From: Hydractinia symbiolongicarpus
Taxonomy: Eukaryota; Cnidaria; Hydrozoa; Anthoathecata; Hydractiniidae
DNA: 64,000 nt
Assembly (NCBI RefSeq): GCF_029227915.1
Contig: NC_079880.1
Span: forward strand, 32,979,501-33,043,500
Direction of reading: 5' to 3'
Below the pieces are notes generated by a model. It worked only from the letters and a program-made list of their open reading frames with translations, did not search any database and was not told the origin of the DNA. A program made the translations under genes and the position numbers. This document shows positions 11,520 through 20,958 of this stretch, piece by piece (positions within the stretch are counted from its first letter, which is position 1; the number at the start of each line of letters is the position of its first letter).

Positions 11520-13950
11520 ATTGTGCTTGAGCATTTAATACTTTATTCCGCGTTTGGTTACTTTCGCAGAATATCTCTTTAGTGATGTAGCTATGAATGG
11601 GTATCCGATTTGCCTTTTTGCAAAAGTAAAGATTTACTTCAAATGGTCTGCTAGAACGTTATCTTCTTTGCGCGCGATATTTCTTAAAAGTATCTTTCTA
11701 GTGTTGTATGCAAGGGTATATTCCACCTCTGCTTGTCTACTGTATCGTACATATATTTTATTTGTCTTGTTCTGCTAGGGCATCTAATATTTCAATGGAG
11801 CTAAAAATTCTCGCAAAATTTCCTTTTCATTGACTTATGAATGGGTCCAGCATTGCTCCTTTATTACTGCCCAGAAGATGGTTTTCTTCTGAATTTATTT
11901 GCTCTTTTAAAGGATCTAAGATTCTATATTGTGTAGTGTAAAACCTTGCCTTTGATTGGTCTGGTTTCGGACCTTTGATGTGTCATTACGCAAGAAGGTA
12001 TTTGTCCAGAACATCGTATCTCTTGGTGTATGGATGAGTATAGAACAATACCACTTGTTTAATGTATAGTATATCGTCTTCCCTCAGATTGTCATGTTTT
12101 AGGAGATCTAATAATGTCAGTTCGAATGAACATAGAATCGCTTCTAATGAAGTATGAGTGGGTATAGCACACTGCTGTCTGTTCAATGTATTGTTTGACG
12201 ACTTTCCTAAGATCGACATGCTTTGAGACTTTTAATATGTCATTTCACGAGATGGCATTTGTCTATAATATTGTTTTTGGTGTTGTATCGATGGGTACAG
12301 AATACTAACTGCTGTTTAGCATCCATTATAACATCTGCTTTTAGACTGACCTGTGTTATAATCTCCACAATAACATAATGCATGTTATTTTGCGGGAACA
12401 TATCTTTCTATTGGTGTATAGATATGTATTCAACCTCAGTGGTCTTATACTATAAAAATAACCGTTGGGGTTGCAACCATTTTCTTTGATTGGACTGCTT
12501 TAGGACATCTAACATGCTATTCAGAGAAGTGTAATTGTGCAAGAGATTGTTTCTATAGATGAATCAATGGGTATAAAGCACTACTGCTTGTCAGTGTATA
12601 CTATAACGTCTGTCGTCAGATTAATATGTTTTTTCGCGAGAGGATATTTGTCCAGAATGCAGTTTTGGTATTTTGTCAAAATATCTGTTCTATTAGTGGA
12701 TAGATTTGTATCCTACCTCAATACCTCTATAGTGCAACGTGTTCCCTCAGATTGGTTTATATTGTAAAGCCTTCGCATTGATTGGTCTGCTTTAGGACTG
12801 TTGATGCGTCATTTCCAGGGAGGGTATTTCTCCATAAAATTGTTTCTATTTGTGTATGGATGTATTTCCAGTATAAGTGTTTGTGCAGGGTAAAGTATAA
12901 AATTTTCTCTTTGATTGGTCTTTTAAATATCTCAGATTTTATTTTGCACATACCTCAACTTCTAAAAGTGTTACCTCAAATGACGTATGGATGTGTCTCA
13001 CATTTACAGACTTCTTTTAATTTTTCTGCTAGGATTTCGACCTTTACTTTCATCCAGGTTGTTTTTTAACCATGTATTGTGGAATATCCCATTTACTTAC
13101 TGGTTTAGGGAGGCTTTATTTGAATAGATCTATTAGGTCATTTTTTAAATAGTCTTATCCAAGCTATCACTGTCGTCTCTATTGCATGCGCATAGGTATA
13201 GAACAAAACCGCCTTTTTAGTGCATACTATACATCTTTCCTCAAATCTAACAGCTTAAGACTTTTACTGTGTCATTTGCGAGGGGGTATTTGTCCAGAAT
13301 ATTGTTTCTATTGGTGCATAGATGTGCACCCAACCTCACTGAATGTTTAATTTAAGGCGTAAAGTCTTCTCTTGATTGGCGTGCTTCATCTTTTTGCGGA
13401 AGGGTATTCGTCCAAAGTATAGTGTCTATTTGTGAATGGATTGTTATCCAACATCAGTGTTGGTTTGGTTTATAGTGAATAGTTTTTCCTTCAATTGGTC
13501 TGCTTTGGGACTTTTGATGTGTCATTTTCTTGGAGGGTATTTAGCCCAAATATGACTTCTATTGGTGGATGGATGTGTATCCAACCTCAATATTTGTTCA
13601 ATTACAGTGTAAAGTCTACACATTGATTAGTCTACTTTAGAACTTTCATTTTTTTATATCGCGGTAAGGTACTTGTCCAAAATATAGTGTCTCTTTGTGT
13701 ACTGACGTGTATCCAACATCAGTGTTTGTTTAGTTTAAAGCATAAAGTCTTCTCTTGATTGGCGTGCTTGAGGACTTTTAATGTAGGACTTTTGATGTAT
13801 CATTTCGCAGAAGAGTATTTTCTCATAATATCATTTCTATTGGTAAATGGATGTATACTCAACCTCAATTGTTGTTTTTTTCAATATGTGATCACTTTGC
13901 ATTAATTGGTCTACTTTAGAAAATTTGATACGTCATTTCCAGGGAGAATA
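11520..13950 (+). repeat. long degenerate tandem repeat, unit about 180 bp
   Basis: Recurring landmarks run in constant order: GATTGGTCTGCTTTAGGACTT, GATGTGTCATTTCGCG, GGGTATTTGTCCAGAATAT, TGTTTCTATTGGTGTATGGA, TGTGTATCCAACCTCA. At least ten copies are visible, the clearest from about 12480 to 13930, fading towards 11520. There is no coding content. Confidence 0.75.
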
Positions 13951-13959
13951 CTTGTTTCT

Positions 13960-15003
13960 ACTGCGGAATAATGTGGCATATTACGTTAGTTATAGCCTAT
14001 CTACAAAAAAATGCATTTGTTATGTAGCGATAGAGAGTATTATAAGGGCAATATGCAATATTATGCGATATTACGTTGGTTATGGATTATTGACAGAAAA
14101 ATATGAATTTGTTAAGGAACGATTGAGAGTATTATGAAGGTATTATGCTGTATTATGTGATATTACGTTGGCATGGCCATCAACAGAAAAATTATGTATC
14201 TTTTATGGATTATAAAGGTATTATGCAGTATTATGCAGTATTATGCGATATTACGTTGGTTATGGCCATCGACAGAAAAAATATATAGTTTTTATAAAGC
14301 GACAGAGTATTATGAAGGTATTATGCAGTATTATGCGATATTACGTTGGTATGGCCATCGACAGAAAATTTATGTACTTTTTATGAATTATGAAGGTCTT
14401 ATGCAGTATTATGCAGTATTATGCGATATTACGTTGGTTATGGATTATTGACAGAAAAAATATGTATTTTTTATGGAACGATAGAGAGTATTATAAAGGC
14501 ATTATGCAGTGTCATGCGATATTACGTTGGTATGGCCATCGACAAAAAATTTATGTACTTTTTATGAATTATGAAAGTATTATGCAGTATTATGCAGTAT
14601 TATGCGATATTACGTTGGTATGGCCATCGACAGAAGAGATATGTATCTTTTATGGATTATGAAGGTATTATGCAGTATTATGCAGTATTATGCGATATTA
14701 CGTTGGTTATGGATTATTAACAGAAAAAATATGTATTTGTTACGCAGCGACAGAGAGTATTATAAAGGTATTATGCAGTATTATGCGATATTACGTTGGT
14801 ATGACCATCGACAGAAAAAATATGTATTTGTTATATAGAGAGGATGTCGGATAATGCGGTTTCATTTGTCGGGTCCATTTGGTTGGAGAAGTATGACTGA
14901 ACGTCTGTCGGACTTTTAATATCGATAAAGTATGAAGGGTGCTAGTTATGTTGTACGTCGTGTGTCGGGACCACTTAGCCCGGTGCTAAATGAAGTCATT
15001 GCC
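13960..15003 (-). repeat. right TIR with inverted tandem array
   Basis: Reverse complement of the left TIR. About ten units carry ATGCGATATTACGTTGGT, followed by about 165 bp of unique terminal sequence and the end at GTCATTGCC. It has fewer units than the left side, so the arrays have changed independently. Confidence 0.9.
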
Positions 15004-15011
15004 CGCTTTCA

Positions 15012-15218
15012 CCACCTCTACCCCCACCTCTACCTCCACCTTCCCAAAACCGGTAAATTCGACGTCATCCGATAAATTCCGATTCTGATAAAATCCAACG
15101 CATGCGCAATAGCGACTAACGGGAATAATGCTGACATCAACAAAAATAGAGATTGCGCAATTGAGTAGGGGAAAGTCCCTTACTCAAGGATCCCTTGCCG
15201 GGGTCGGGATAAAAAAAG
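15012..15218 (+). promoter_or_regulatory. outer Polinton terminal-repeat remainder and upstream region
   Basis: Continuation of the outer Polinton terminus. Landmarks match the inner terminal repeat: GACGTCATC (half of a CRE-like palindrome), CGCATGCGCAA (about 15098) and GAGTAGGGGAAAGTCCCTTACTC (about 15163), the counterpart of the inner kappaB-like palindrome. It precedes the first outer gene at 15219 and probably served as its promoter. Confidence 0.6.
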
Positions 15219-15623
15219 ATGAGTTGGAGACAAGAAAGATGGAAAAATTTGGTTGAAGAGAATCCCCTGGTGGTAAGGTATGTTCCGGACCAATTCAAGA
15301 CCCAGGAAATGTGCAACAAGGTTGTTCAAAAGAACCCCCCGCTATTCAAGTACATTCCCGACAGGTTCAAGATGCGGGGCATGTGCACTATGGCGGTTGG
15401 GGAGTATCCAGGGATGCTCAGACATGTTCCGGACTGGTTCGTGACCCGGGACATGTGTAGTAGCACTGATCCTCGATTGCTCGATGCTTATCGTCAGCGG
15501 AAAGCGGAGAAGGCAAGGATTAAGGGGGAGCTGCTTCCATTGGCCTGGCATCCCGACAGAGTTATAGGCTGGTGCTTCTCGGAAGATGAAAAGGCGGACC
15601 TCGAGCTCTTGTGGAGTAAATAA
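15219..15623 (+). CDS. MCxxAV/VPDxF-repeat protein with WHPDR C-terminal module
   Basis: 134 residues, open. About three tandem units of roughly 24 residues share the pattern NPxxxxYVPDxFKTxEMCxxxV; the last is partial. This resembles DUF4116-type helical repeats, although that family name is from memory. A C-terminal module LPLAWHPDRVIGWCFSEDEK follows and recurs at the end of the unrelated ankyrin protein of the inner Polinton. The gene occupies the terminal position that the ankyrin gene has in the inner element, directly inside the terminal repeat. Function is unknown; repeat scaffold plus conserved tail suggests a host-interaction adaptor. Confidence 0.7.
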   Translation: MSWRQERWKNLVEENPLVVRYVPDQFKTQEMCNKVVQKNPPLFKYIPDRFKMRGMCTMAVGEYPGMLRHVPDWFVTRDMCSSTDPRLLDAYRQRKAEKARIKGELLPLAWHPDRVIGWCFSEDEKADLELLWSK

Positions 15624-15626
15624 ACA

Positions 15627-15785
15627 ATGAAGGAACAATGCGATAAATGTGAACGAGTACTCGACACCTATGACAGATGCTCCTGTGGACGAAGGTTCTT
15701 CATAAAAGCTAAGCTGCTCTGCTGGCACTGCTGGCAGGAGTACATCACGTATAATGGTGGTAGCTGTCCATGTGATGCTAGTTGA
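15627..15785 (+). CDS. 52-residue Cys-rich zinc-ribbon-like protein
   Basis: Starts 3 bases after the previous stop, behind AAATAAACA, the start-site motif shared by the other Polinton genes. It encodes 52 residues with cysteine pairs CDKC, CSC, CWHC and CPC, enough ligands for two zinc sites. It has no counterpart in the inner Polinton and no recognised family. The stop is followed within 5 bases by a TTTGTTT/AAACAAA stem-loop. Its compact fit between two genes supports a real gene. Confidence 0.65.
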   Translation: MKEQCDKCERVLDTYDRCSCGRRFFIKAKLLCWHCWQEYITYNGGSCPCDAS

Positions 15786-15788
15786 GGT

Positions 15789-15808
15789 TTTGTTTTTCTA
15801 CAAACAAA
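15789..15808 (+). terminator. gene-end stem-loop
   Basis: TTTGTTT and AAACAAA arms around a 6-base loop, a few bases after the zinc-ribbon stop. It matches the TTTTGT/ACAAAA hairpins found at other Polinton gene ends. Confidence 0.45.
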
Positions 15809-15813
15809 GAGAC

Positions 15814-16574
15814 ATGTCTGACAAAATGAACAAAACACTAAACTTTTCTGGAATCGAAGTACCAACCACGAACATCTTATTCAATGTAGACTCGAAAATC
15901 ATGTAACCTTCCGAAGTTGATGTGAACAAGGTCGTGATCTCATCGATGGTCGACTTTTCAGTCCATAGCAACACGATCAAGTTCAAGCGCATCTATGTGG
16001 GATACAAGGAGTTGGATGACAAGATCACATCCCTCTGCATCCAGGCCTCCAATCAGAATAGCTATGGTATTCAAAAATATAACGAGACCGCCAAGTGGAA
16101 AGTGTGCTTATCATCGATCCTGAAAACCCAAAGCAGACCGATTATATCAAGTGCATGCAAAAGATCGACGCTCGGATCTGTGAGCTCGCCAAGAACTACA
16201 GGCACCCCATGATCAAGCAAATCTCGGATAACTCACCCATCAAGGAGAGATTAATTCCCACCTTTTGCCAGCAGAGCACAAAGTACGGAGACGGTAAGCC
16301 AGTCAGGAAGATAACCACGCCATTCTTCAACAGGCACCGACAGCAAGTAGATCCAGCTATTTATGATGGGAAGAGGCTTTCCATGGTGGCAGCTATAACA
16401 TATAGAGATGTATACCTTTCATCCAACTTCATCCCAGAAAGGAGCCTCGAGATTTGGCAAGCGATCATCACTGGGGCTCACGACATACCAAAACAGACGC
16501 TGATGATCGATGTGGATGAAGGAGATTGTTCAGAAGATGAAGCTGACAACGCTGACTTTGTAGACCTCGAGTAA
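15814..16574 (+). pseudogene. conserved Polinton protein with acidic tail, possible ssDNA-binding role
   Basis: About 250 residues in two frames. The first block (15814-about 16095) has an in-frame TAA at 15904-15906, just after KIM. The second block (about 16095-16574) is in another frame and ends in a strongly acidic tail (DVDEGDCSEDEADNADF). A beta-rich body with an acidic C-terminus would suit a single-stranded-DNA-binding protein, but I recognise no family signature, so this is inference. It occupies the slot of the OB-fold-like gene in the inner Polinton (34518-34198) without evident sequence similarity. Confidence 0.5.
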
Positions 16575-16628
16575 GAAACGACAGTCAATCAGGCGAACCT
16601 TCGGGTTTAGTTGTAGTGGATACAAAGA

Positions 16629-16657
16629 TTTCTATGGTTGGTATTCAGCCATAGAAA
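16629..16657 (+). terminator. gene-end stem-loop
   Basis: Perfect 9-base arms TTTCTATGG and CCATAGAAA with an 11-base loop, 54 bases after the previous gene and just upstream of the SAP-like gene. Confidence 0.5.
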
Positions 16658-16662
16658 CAAAC

Positions 16663-16937
16663 ATGAACGACGTTAAGGCACTGAAAAAGGAAGCAAAAGC
16701 ACTAAAGATCCGTAACTACTTAACTATGAAGAAAGCTGAACTCCTCGAAGCCATCTGCAAGGTAAGGACGCTTCTACACAAACTGATGGGCCATAATGTG
16801 AACCATGCGCTATGATCGCTTGGCAGAAAAATCTCGAGCACCTTCTGAAAGATCTCGCTCAAAGGCAGCGAACTATTATACACGATGGTGACTTGCCGAT
16901 AGATGATGATACAGGTGAAGTGGTTGGCATAGCCTAG
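16663..16937 (+). pseudogene. SAP/Rho-N-like small DNA-binding protein, outer copy
   Basis: Homologue of the intact inner gene at 34106-33849. The N-terminal helix-extended-helix segment (LKKEAKALKIRNYLTMKKAE) fits the SAP/Rho-N fold used for nucleic-acid binding. The outer copy has a frame change near 16760 and a TAA where the inner copy has Tyr. After these it reads CEPCAMIAWQKNLE and ends DDDTGEVVGIA. It converges on the next gene (17652-17008). Confidence 0.7.
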
Positions 16938-17007
16938 TAGAGCTTTGTGGAATCTTGTGCAGAAGCTACCTCCAACAAAACTTACACTGAGTAGGCAGGT
17001 GGTTGTT

Positions 17008-17652
17008 CTACATAGCACTTACATGTTGCACAGATTGTAGTTTTTTCAAAAGCTCATCTCTGGCCTCCTGTCTTCCCTGTGCTACCAGCTGCATACGTTC
17101 CTTCTCATTGATACTGTCCACGATCTTCTTTACACGCTGTCTGATCTGCTCCTTCAGCATCATATACTTCTGTTTCTCCTGCATAATCAAGCTAAATTCA
17201 TAGTCACTGATGATTCCATTCTCCACAGCTCTCGAGATCAAGTCAACGATAGAGTTCAACTTAGTCTCTGCCAATAGTTTTATCTCCCCATGCTTTTTAC
17301 TCTTAGTATCCAGCCTCTTCCCAGCGTTCCGTAGACCGGCTTGCCCTAACCCTACGGCGATAGTAATACCGCTCATAGCTATGCAAAGAGGTGCTCCTAA
17401 CCCTGATGCCAATGCACTAATTGCAACACCAGATGTGATGATGCTGATGCTTAACTAGCCGTGGTTGAAGAAGCGCACCCAGGTCCCATGCATTTTGAAC
17501 TTTTTAGCGAGCTTATCACGGTCTTTAATATCAGCGCGCAGGCATTGTTCCACTTCATCAATTTTGCCGAGCCTGTAGGCTTCTGAAGTGTCCTCCGTAC
17601 CCCCCGGAGGTGCAGAAGGTAGGCTCGGGTAAAGCTTAGCAATATCTGTCAT
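17008..17652 (-). pseudogene. conserved Polinton membrane/coiled-coil protein, outer copy (Z)
   Basis: Homologue of the intact inner gene at 33120-33788. It begins LYPSLPSAP, followed by a charged helix, a hydrophobic segment (ISIITSGVAISALASGLGAP) and a charged helical tail. A TAG at 17455-17457 falls where the inner copy has Met, just before the membrane segment. The start overlaps the end of the Y gene in the pattern GAATAAATG, so Y stop, start motif and Z start are packed together exactly as in the inner element. Role unknown. Confidence 0.75.
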
Positions 17653-18324
17653 TTATTCTATGAGCAAATGCATAGTAATTCCCATGAATAAGACGTTCTT
17701 ATCATGATGATGTTCATCCGTCAACATGAACTCAAGGTGATCCGTCGAACCTTTCAAAGGAAGGTAAACAGGGTTATCGAAACTGCAAAGCAACATGTCT
17801 CCCCAGGCACTTAGCTCTTTGGTGGGAAGCATGGCAAGAATCTTGGATTTTTTTCCGTTAAGCAGTCAGTCATCCTCGTCTAATTGAGGGCAAACAAGTC
17901 GTAACCTATGGTATACGTCAGTCCTATAGAATGAATCGTAGTCACCCTTCATATAGTATTTTTTATTGGGATCGTAGGGTAGACCCAAGAGCTCTTGCAG
18001 TTGTCGATGAATCACCACCGTGTACCCGTCATTGACACGGAGCCTGCAGAGTCCATTTTTCAGGACAAACAACTTAATCTTGTCCTCTGCCTGACTGTTG
18101 AAAATACTCGCTAAATCCTCTATCTTGTATAAACCGTTCATGATCTCAATTCGAGTAACTCTTTGATCAGACCCTACCTTACGGATGGTAAACTCGTTGT
18201 CACGGAAGAGGTTCAGCCACGTAGGGCGGATGCTGATCGACTTCAGAGCGATCCTCGTGTCCTTCCCTAGGTAGTCCTCAAATATTACAGACCTTTCGAT
18301 ATCTGTGACATACAATTGCCTCAT
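17653..18324 (-). pseudogene. probable minor capsid (penton-like) protein, outer copy (Y)
   Basis: 223 codons with one in-frame TGA (17866-17868), where the inner copy has Cys. Recognisable blocks are LFVLKNGLCRLRVNDGYTVV, LLGLPYDP, YLPLKG, LEFMLTDE and the end GITMHLLIE. The order 'binding-loop, GLPY, YLP, LxxLTDE, hydrophobic end' matches the jelly-roll-like protein found beside the capsid genes of animal Polintons, hence the tentative penton call. This copy retains about 85 N-terminal residues that the inner copy has lost. Its ATG overlaps, head to head, the ATG of gene X (18323). Confidence 0.6.
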
Positions 18325-19244
18325 GTATAACCCAAAGGCAAAGTATGCCTCTACACATGGGCGCTATCTCGAGAGACTCAGGGGTGAAGATCTCTCAACG
18401 CAGGACATCGTTAATGACGCGAAGGGGTCCTCATTCATGGTAAGATTCCCCAACATCTTCATTGACTACGAATTCCACTCTGGTGCGGTGTTGAATACTT
18501 GGCAAAGCCACACTTTCAGCCTCTGAATTTGGGGTAAGCGACAGCGAGAGCGAGTGGAGGAACGAGACCTTGTTCAGTATCTGGTAAGCTATTCGTAAAG
18601 ACTATCCCAGCAGCGGGTCTAGTTCTTTCGATGAAGATTCATGGAGTCGATGGACTCTAAAAAAATCCGAAGGTCTCACGCGTATAGGTATAGAGAAGCT
18701 TCCCCAAAGCGTAAGATTTTACGCTTATCTCATACTTCAGAGCCAGGCTAACGCGAGGTCCAAAATTATCGGCAATCAAGGTAGTTCAATCAATGCGCAG
18801 CACCTCTACTTGACGAATTCTGAGAATTTGATCCTCCGACCCAGTGGCACGGGTGAGGAAATAAGGCGATTCCAAAATGTGCTCAAGTACGCGCGGTTCA
18901 AGGTCAATTTCAGTGTTGCTCATGGGGTATACATGATACCTTCCGATATGAGCCTCCATACAGGGAATGTCGTGAATTTTACGAACAAAATCCTCATCAG
19001 CAAGGAGTACTTCTCAATTGGTGTTAACCCGCACATTAACGCTGGAAAGGGGGTGGTTAGTAAACACCCCTTTGGCAGGATCTCGCAGTCGACGAAACAT
19101 CAAGTACCAAGTCATGAAACGGGTGGCACCCCCACCTCGATCAGGTCTGCGGATGTCCATGAGAATACCAAGTACTGCCTAACTGTGATTACGCTGGGAG
19201 TAGAGCTCATCCTCGCATACCTATGGCTTAGGAAATATGTCTAG
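18323..19244 (+). pseudogene. conserved Polinton protein X with C-terminal membrane anchor, outer copy
   Basis: Reads in two frames. 18323-18526 includes MVRFPNIFIDYEFHSGA. After a frame change near 18520 the block 18522-19244 follows, with a TAA near 18590, and ends in a membrane segment LTVITLGVELILAYLWLRKY. The same tail (HEDTK then LILAYLWL) closes the inner gene at 32107. N-terminal parts of the two copies are hard to align because the inner one is truncated. The divergent X and Y starts share only about 2 bases, so both promoters must lie inside coding sequence or the ends were altered. Function unknown; a virion membrane or assembly protein is possible. Confidence 0.55.
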
Positions 19245-19268
19245 TGTATTGATCAACAAACTAGACCC

Positions 19269-20484
19269 TCATCGATTCTTGCCACTTCTCTTACCCACAT
19301 ACGCAACAACAATACCAACAGCAGCAACCAAGGCCATATACAAATGCTTTGCCGCAAATTCCACAATCTTTGCCGCAACTCTGAAAAAGAATGATACCAC
19401 GCTGCCAATGATCCCCGGCAAGGCTGAGCCAGCCTTACCTGCTAGGTACTTCAAAAATCGTCCGAGTCTTTTAAGCTATTTCCGTACAAAATCTTTCCCA
19501 CCTGTACTTTCTCCTGCTGCAGCTCCTCCGGCAGCACCTCCACCTCCCGTAACGGCGAGCACGATGGTTAAAATCAGGAGACCAACAGCGGAGACGATAC
19601 TGGCTATAGTAATATGCTGCTCTTTGAACAGGATCCTGAGTTTTTTAGCCAAAGTTTTATCATCTCCTGCGATCTTGATCAGGGTGTCTTTGATGCTCCT
19701 GAGCTGAGTGTGGATGCTGGATGATAGTATGCCATGTGCTTCTACTGTGGCATCCTTTTGACCTTGGAGTTGTTCTAGCTCTTTCTTAGCCTCAGCTATA
19801 TCCCTGTCCCAGATAGCTAGCTGTTCGTTGGATACTCCAGGTGTGTTAGCCTTCTTCTCCTCAAGCTCTTCGATATTCCCTTCTATTATCGTGATCTCAT
19901 TCTCGTATGAAATCATCTTGCTTGTCAAAATTTTCAGGTTACGCCGGATCGTCTGAAGCTCAAAGTCAAGCCCTCTTCTCTCGCGATCGCTGAAGCCATT
20001 AAACTAATGCATAAGATTCTCCGTGGCGTCGACGACGTTCCTGATCTTCCCCAACGATTGCATCGAAATATTTTCAGCGTTCTCAACCTTCTCATACCTG
20101 TTAATGAGCCTCTTCACCCAGCCCTTTTTTGGCTTGGTATAAACTGTAAAGCCCATGTCTCGCAATCGCCCCGCGCCCAACCTCTTCTGTATCTCAGCAA
20201 CTGCTCTCAATTCACCATTCATTTTCGTGAGCTCTACACCATCGAAAAGGAGCTGGTTTCCTCGTGCTTTAAATTTGTCGTACATTTTTGCACTCGGCTC
20301 TCCCAGCTCCCCACTAAGAGCTTCGTAAAGGCTATCAACCTTCGACCCCAGTAGTTCCCCCTTGACGTTAGCGTAGTGTCTAGTTCCGAGCCTTCTAACG
20401 TGGAGATAGCAATGCCCGCAGAGCTGGGCCTTGAAATATCCTCCGGTTGAAGGATCTCACTCTCGATACTGAACTCCTCAGGCT
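19269..20484 (-). pseudogene. coiled-coil/glycine-rich membrane protein, outer copy, C-terminal part (G)
   Basis: Reads from the inner-Polinton insertion point into YDKFKARGNQLLFDG, then an in-frame TAG (20004-20006). It continues in the same frame through RERRGLDFELQT, a coiled coil, a membrane-like helix (ITIASIVSAVGLLILTIVLA), a Gly/Ala linker and a second hydrophobic region (GSALPGIIGSVVSFFFRVAA). A second TAG (19473-19475) stands where the inner copy has Gln. The N-terminal 18 codons lie 15.5 kb away at 36044-35990. The architecture is shared with the inner gene 30758-32041. Role unknown; probably virion-associated. Confidence 0.75.
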
Positions 20485-20489
20485 CGTCT

Positions 20490-20958
20490 AGCTAGAGTAG
20501 GGAGGTAATATAATCAGGTTTTGGGTTTTCGACGGTCAAACCCCTATTAAAAAACGCTGCTTTTAGACCCCTAAAAAATCTGTGACGTCACAGATTTCAT
20601 CATGCCTCAAACAAGTCACGTGACATCATGACGGCACTCGACAAAACGCTGACATCATCAAAAATGACGGCACTCGATAAAACTACCGACAAACGCGCAT
20701 GCGCAAATCTGTTTGAATAGGGAAATTCCCTACTCAAATTGCGACCGATGTTAGTTGGAATCTACTTATAATAAAGAGAAATGAATTACTTCAGAAATGC
20801 AATCAGTAAATTATATAGCGCTGTCTCAGCGCCAGTAGCAGCAACTCGCGACGCTCTTGCCGATCGCCTGAAGAGTGTACGAGACACTGTTACTTCTTAT
20901 TATAACAGAGCAAGGGAACAAATTGCTGGAAGAACGACGCTGCACGATGAAGTTGAGA
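20490..20958 (+). repeat. inner Polinton left TIR (469 bp)
   Basis: Inverted copy of 35516-35984 with only about four differences seen by eye (for example CCTCAAAC versus CCTCACAC). It includes an upstream regulatory region and the first 59 codons of the adjacent gene, so the same N-terminal peptide starts two different proteins at the two ends. Confidence 0.95.
20576..20775 (+). promoter_or_regulatory. left TIR promoter with palindromic CRE, kappaB-like, NRF1-like and E-box-like sites
   Basis: Seen in order: a perfect 22-bp palindrome AAATCTGTGACGTCACAGATTT with a CRE core (20576-20597); GTCACGTGAC, an E-box palindrome (about 20616); two direct copies of TGACGGCACTCGAYAAAAC (about 20631 and 20664); GCGCATGCGC (20695-20704), which fits the NRF1 core; GGGAAATTCCC (20720-20730), which fits the kappaB consensus; and TTATAATAAAGAGAA next to the ATG at 20781. 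Site identities rest on known animal consensus sequences. Binding is inferred. Confidence 0.55.

Larger units (their letters stand above)
4679..15003. mobile_element. 10.3-kb DNA transposon with tandem-repeat TIRs (CxC/KDZ-like)
   Basis: The two ends are inverted copies. The left starts GGCAACGACTTCATTTAGC and the right ends with its reverse complement, with one mismatch in the first 19 bases. Similarity then continues through about 150 bp of unique sequence and into inverted arrays of the same roughly 90-bp repeat. The bases outside are CGCTTCCA (4671-4678) and CGCTTTCA (15004-15011), a probable 8-bp target-site duplication with one mismatch. An 8-bp duplication is known for Zisupton-type elements, and the decayed transposase at 7435 fits the CxC/KDZ group. 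The rest is repeats and spacer without other genes. Confidence 0.85.

Noticed and set aside
13925-14838. Plus-strand open frames in the right TIR array
   Set aside because: Mirror image of the left array; same repeat by-product.
19237-19707. 156-codon plus-strand frame rich in Pro/Ala
   Set aside because: Antisense shadow of the Gly/Ala-rich gene G, which has a clear homologue.
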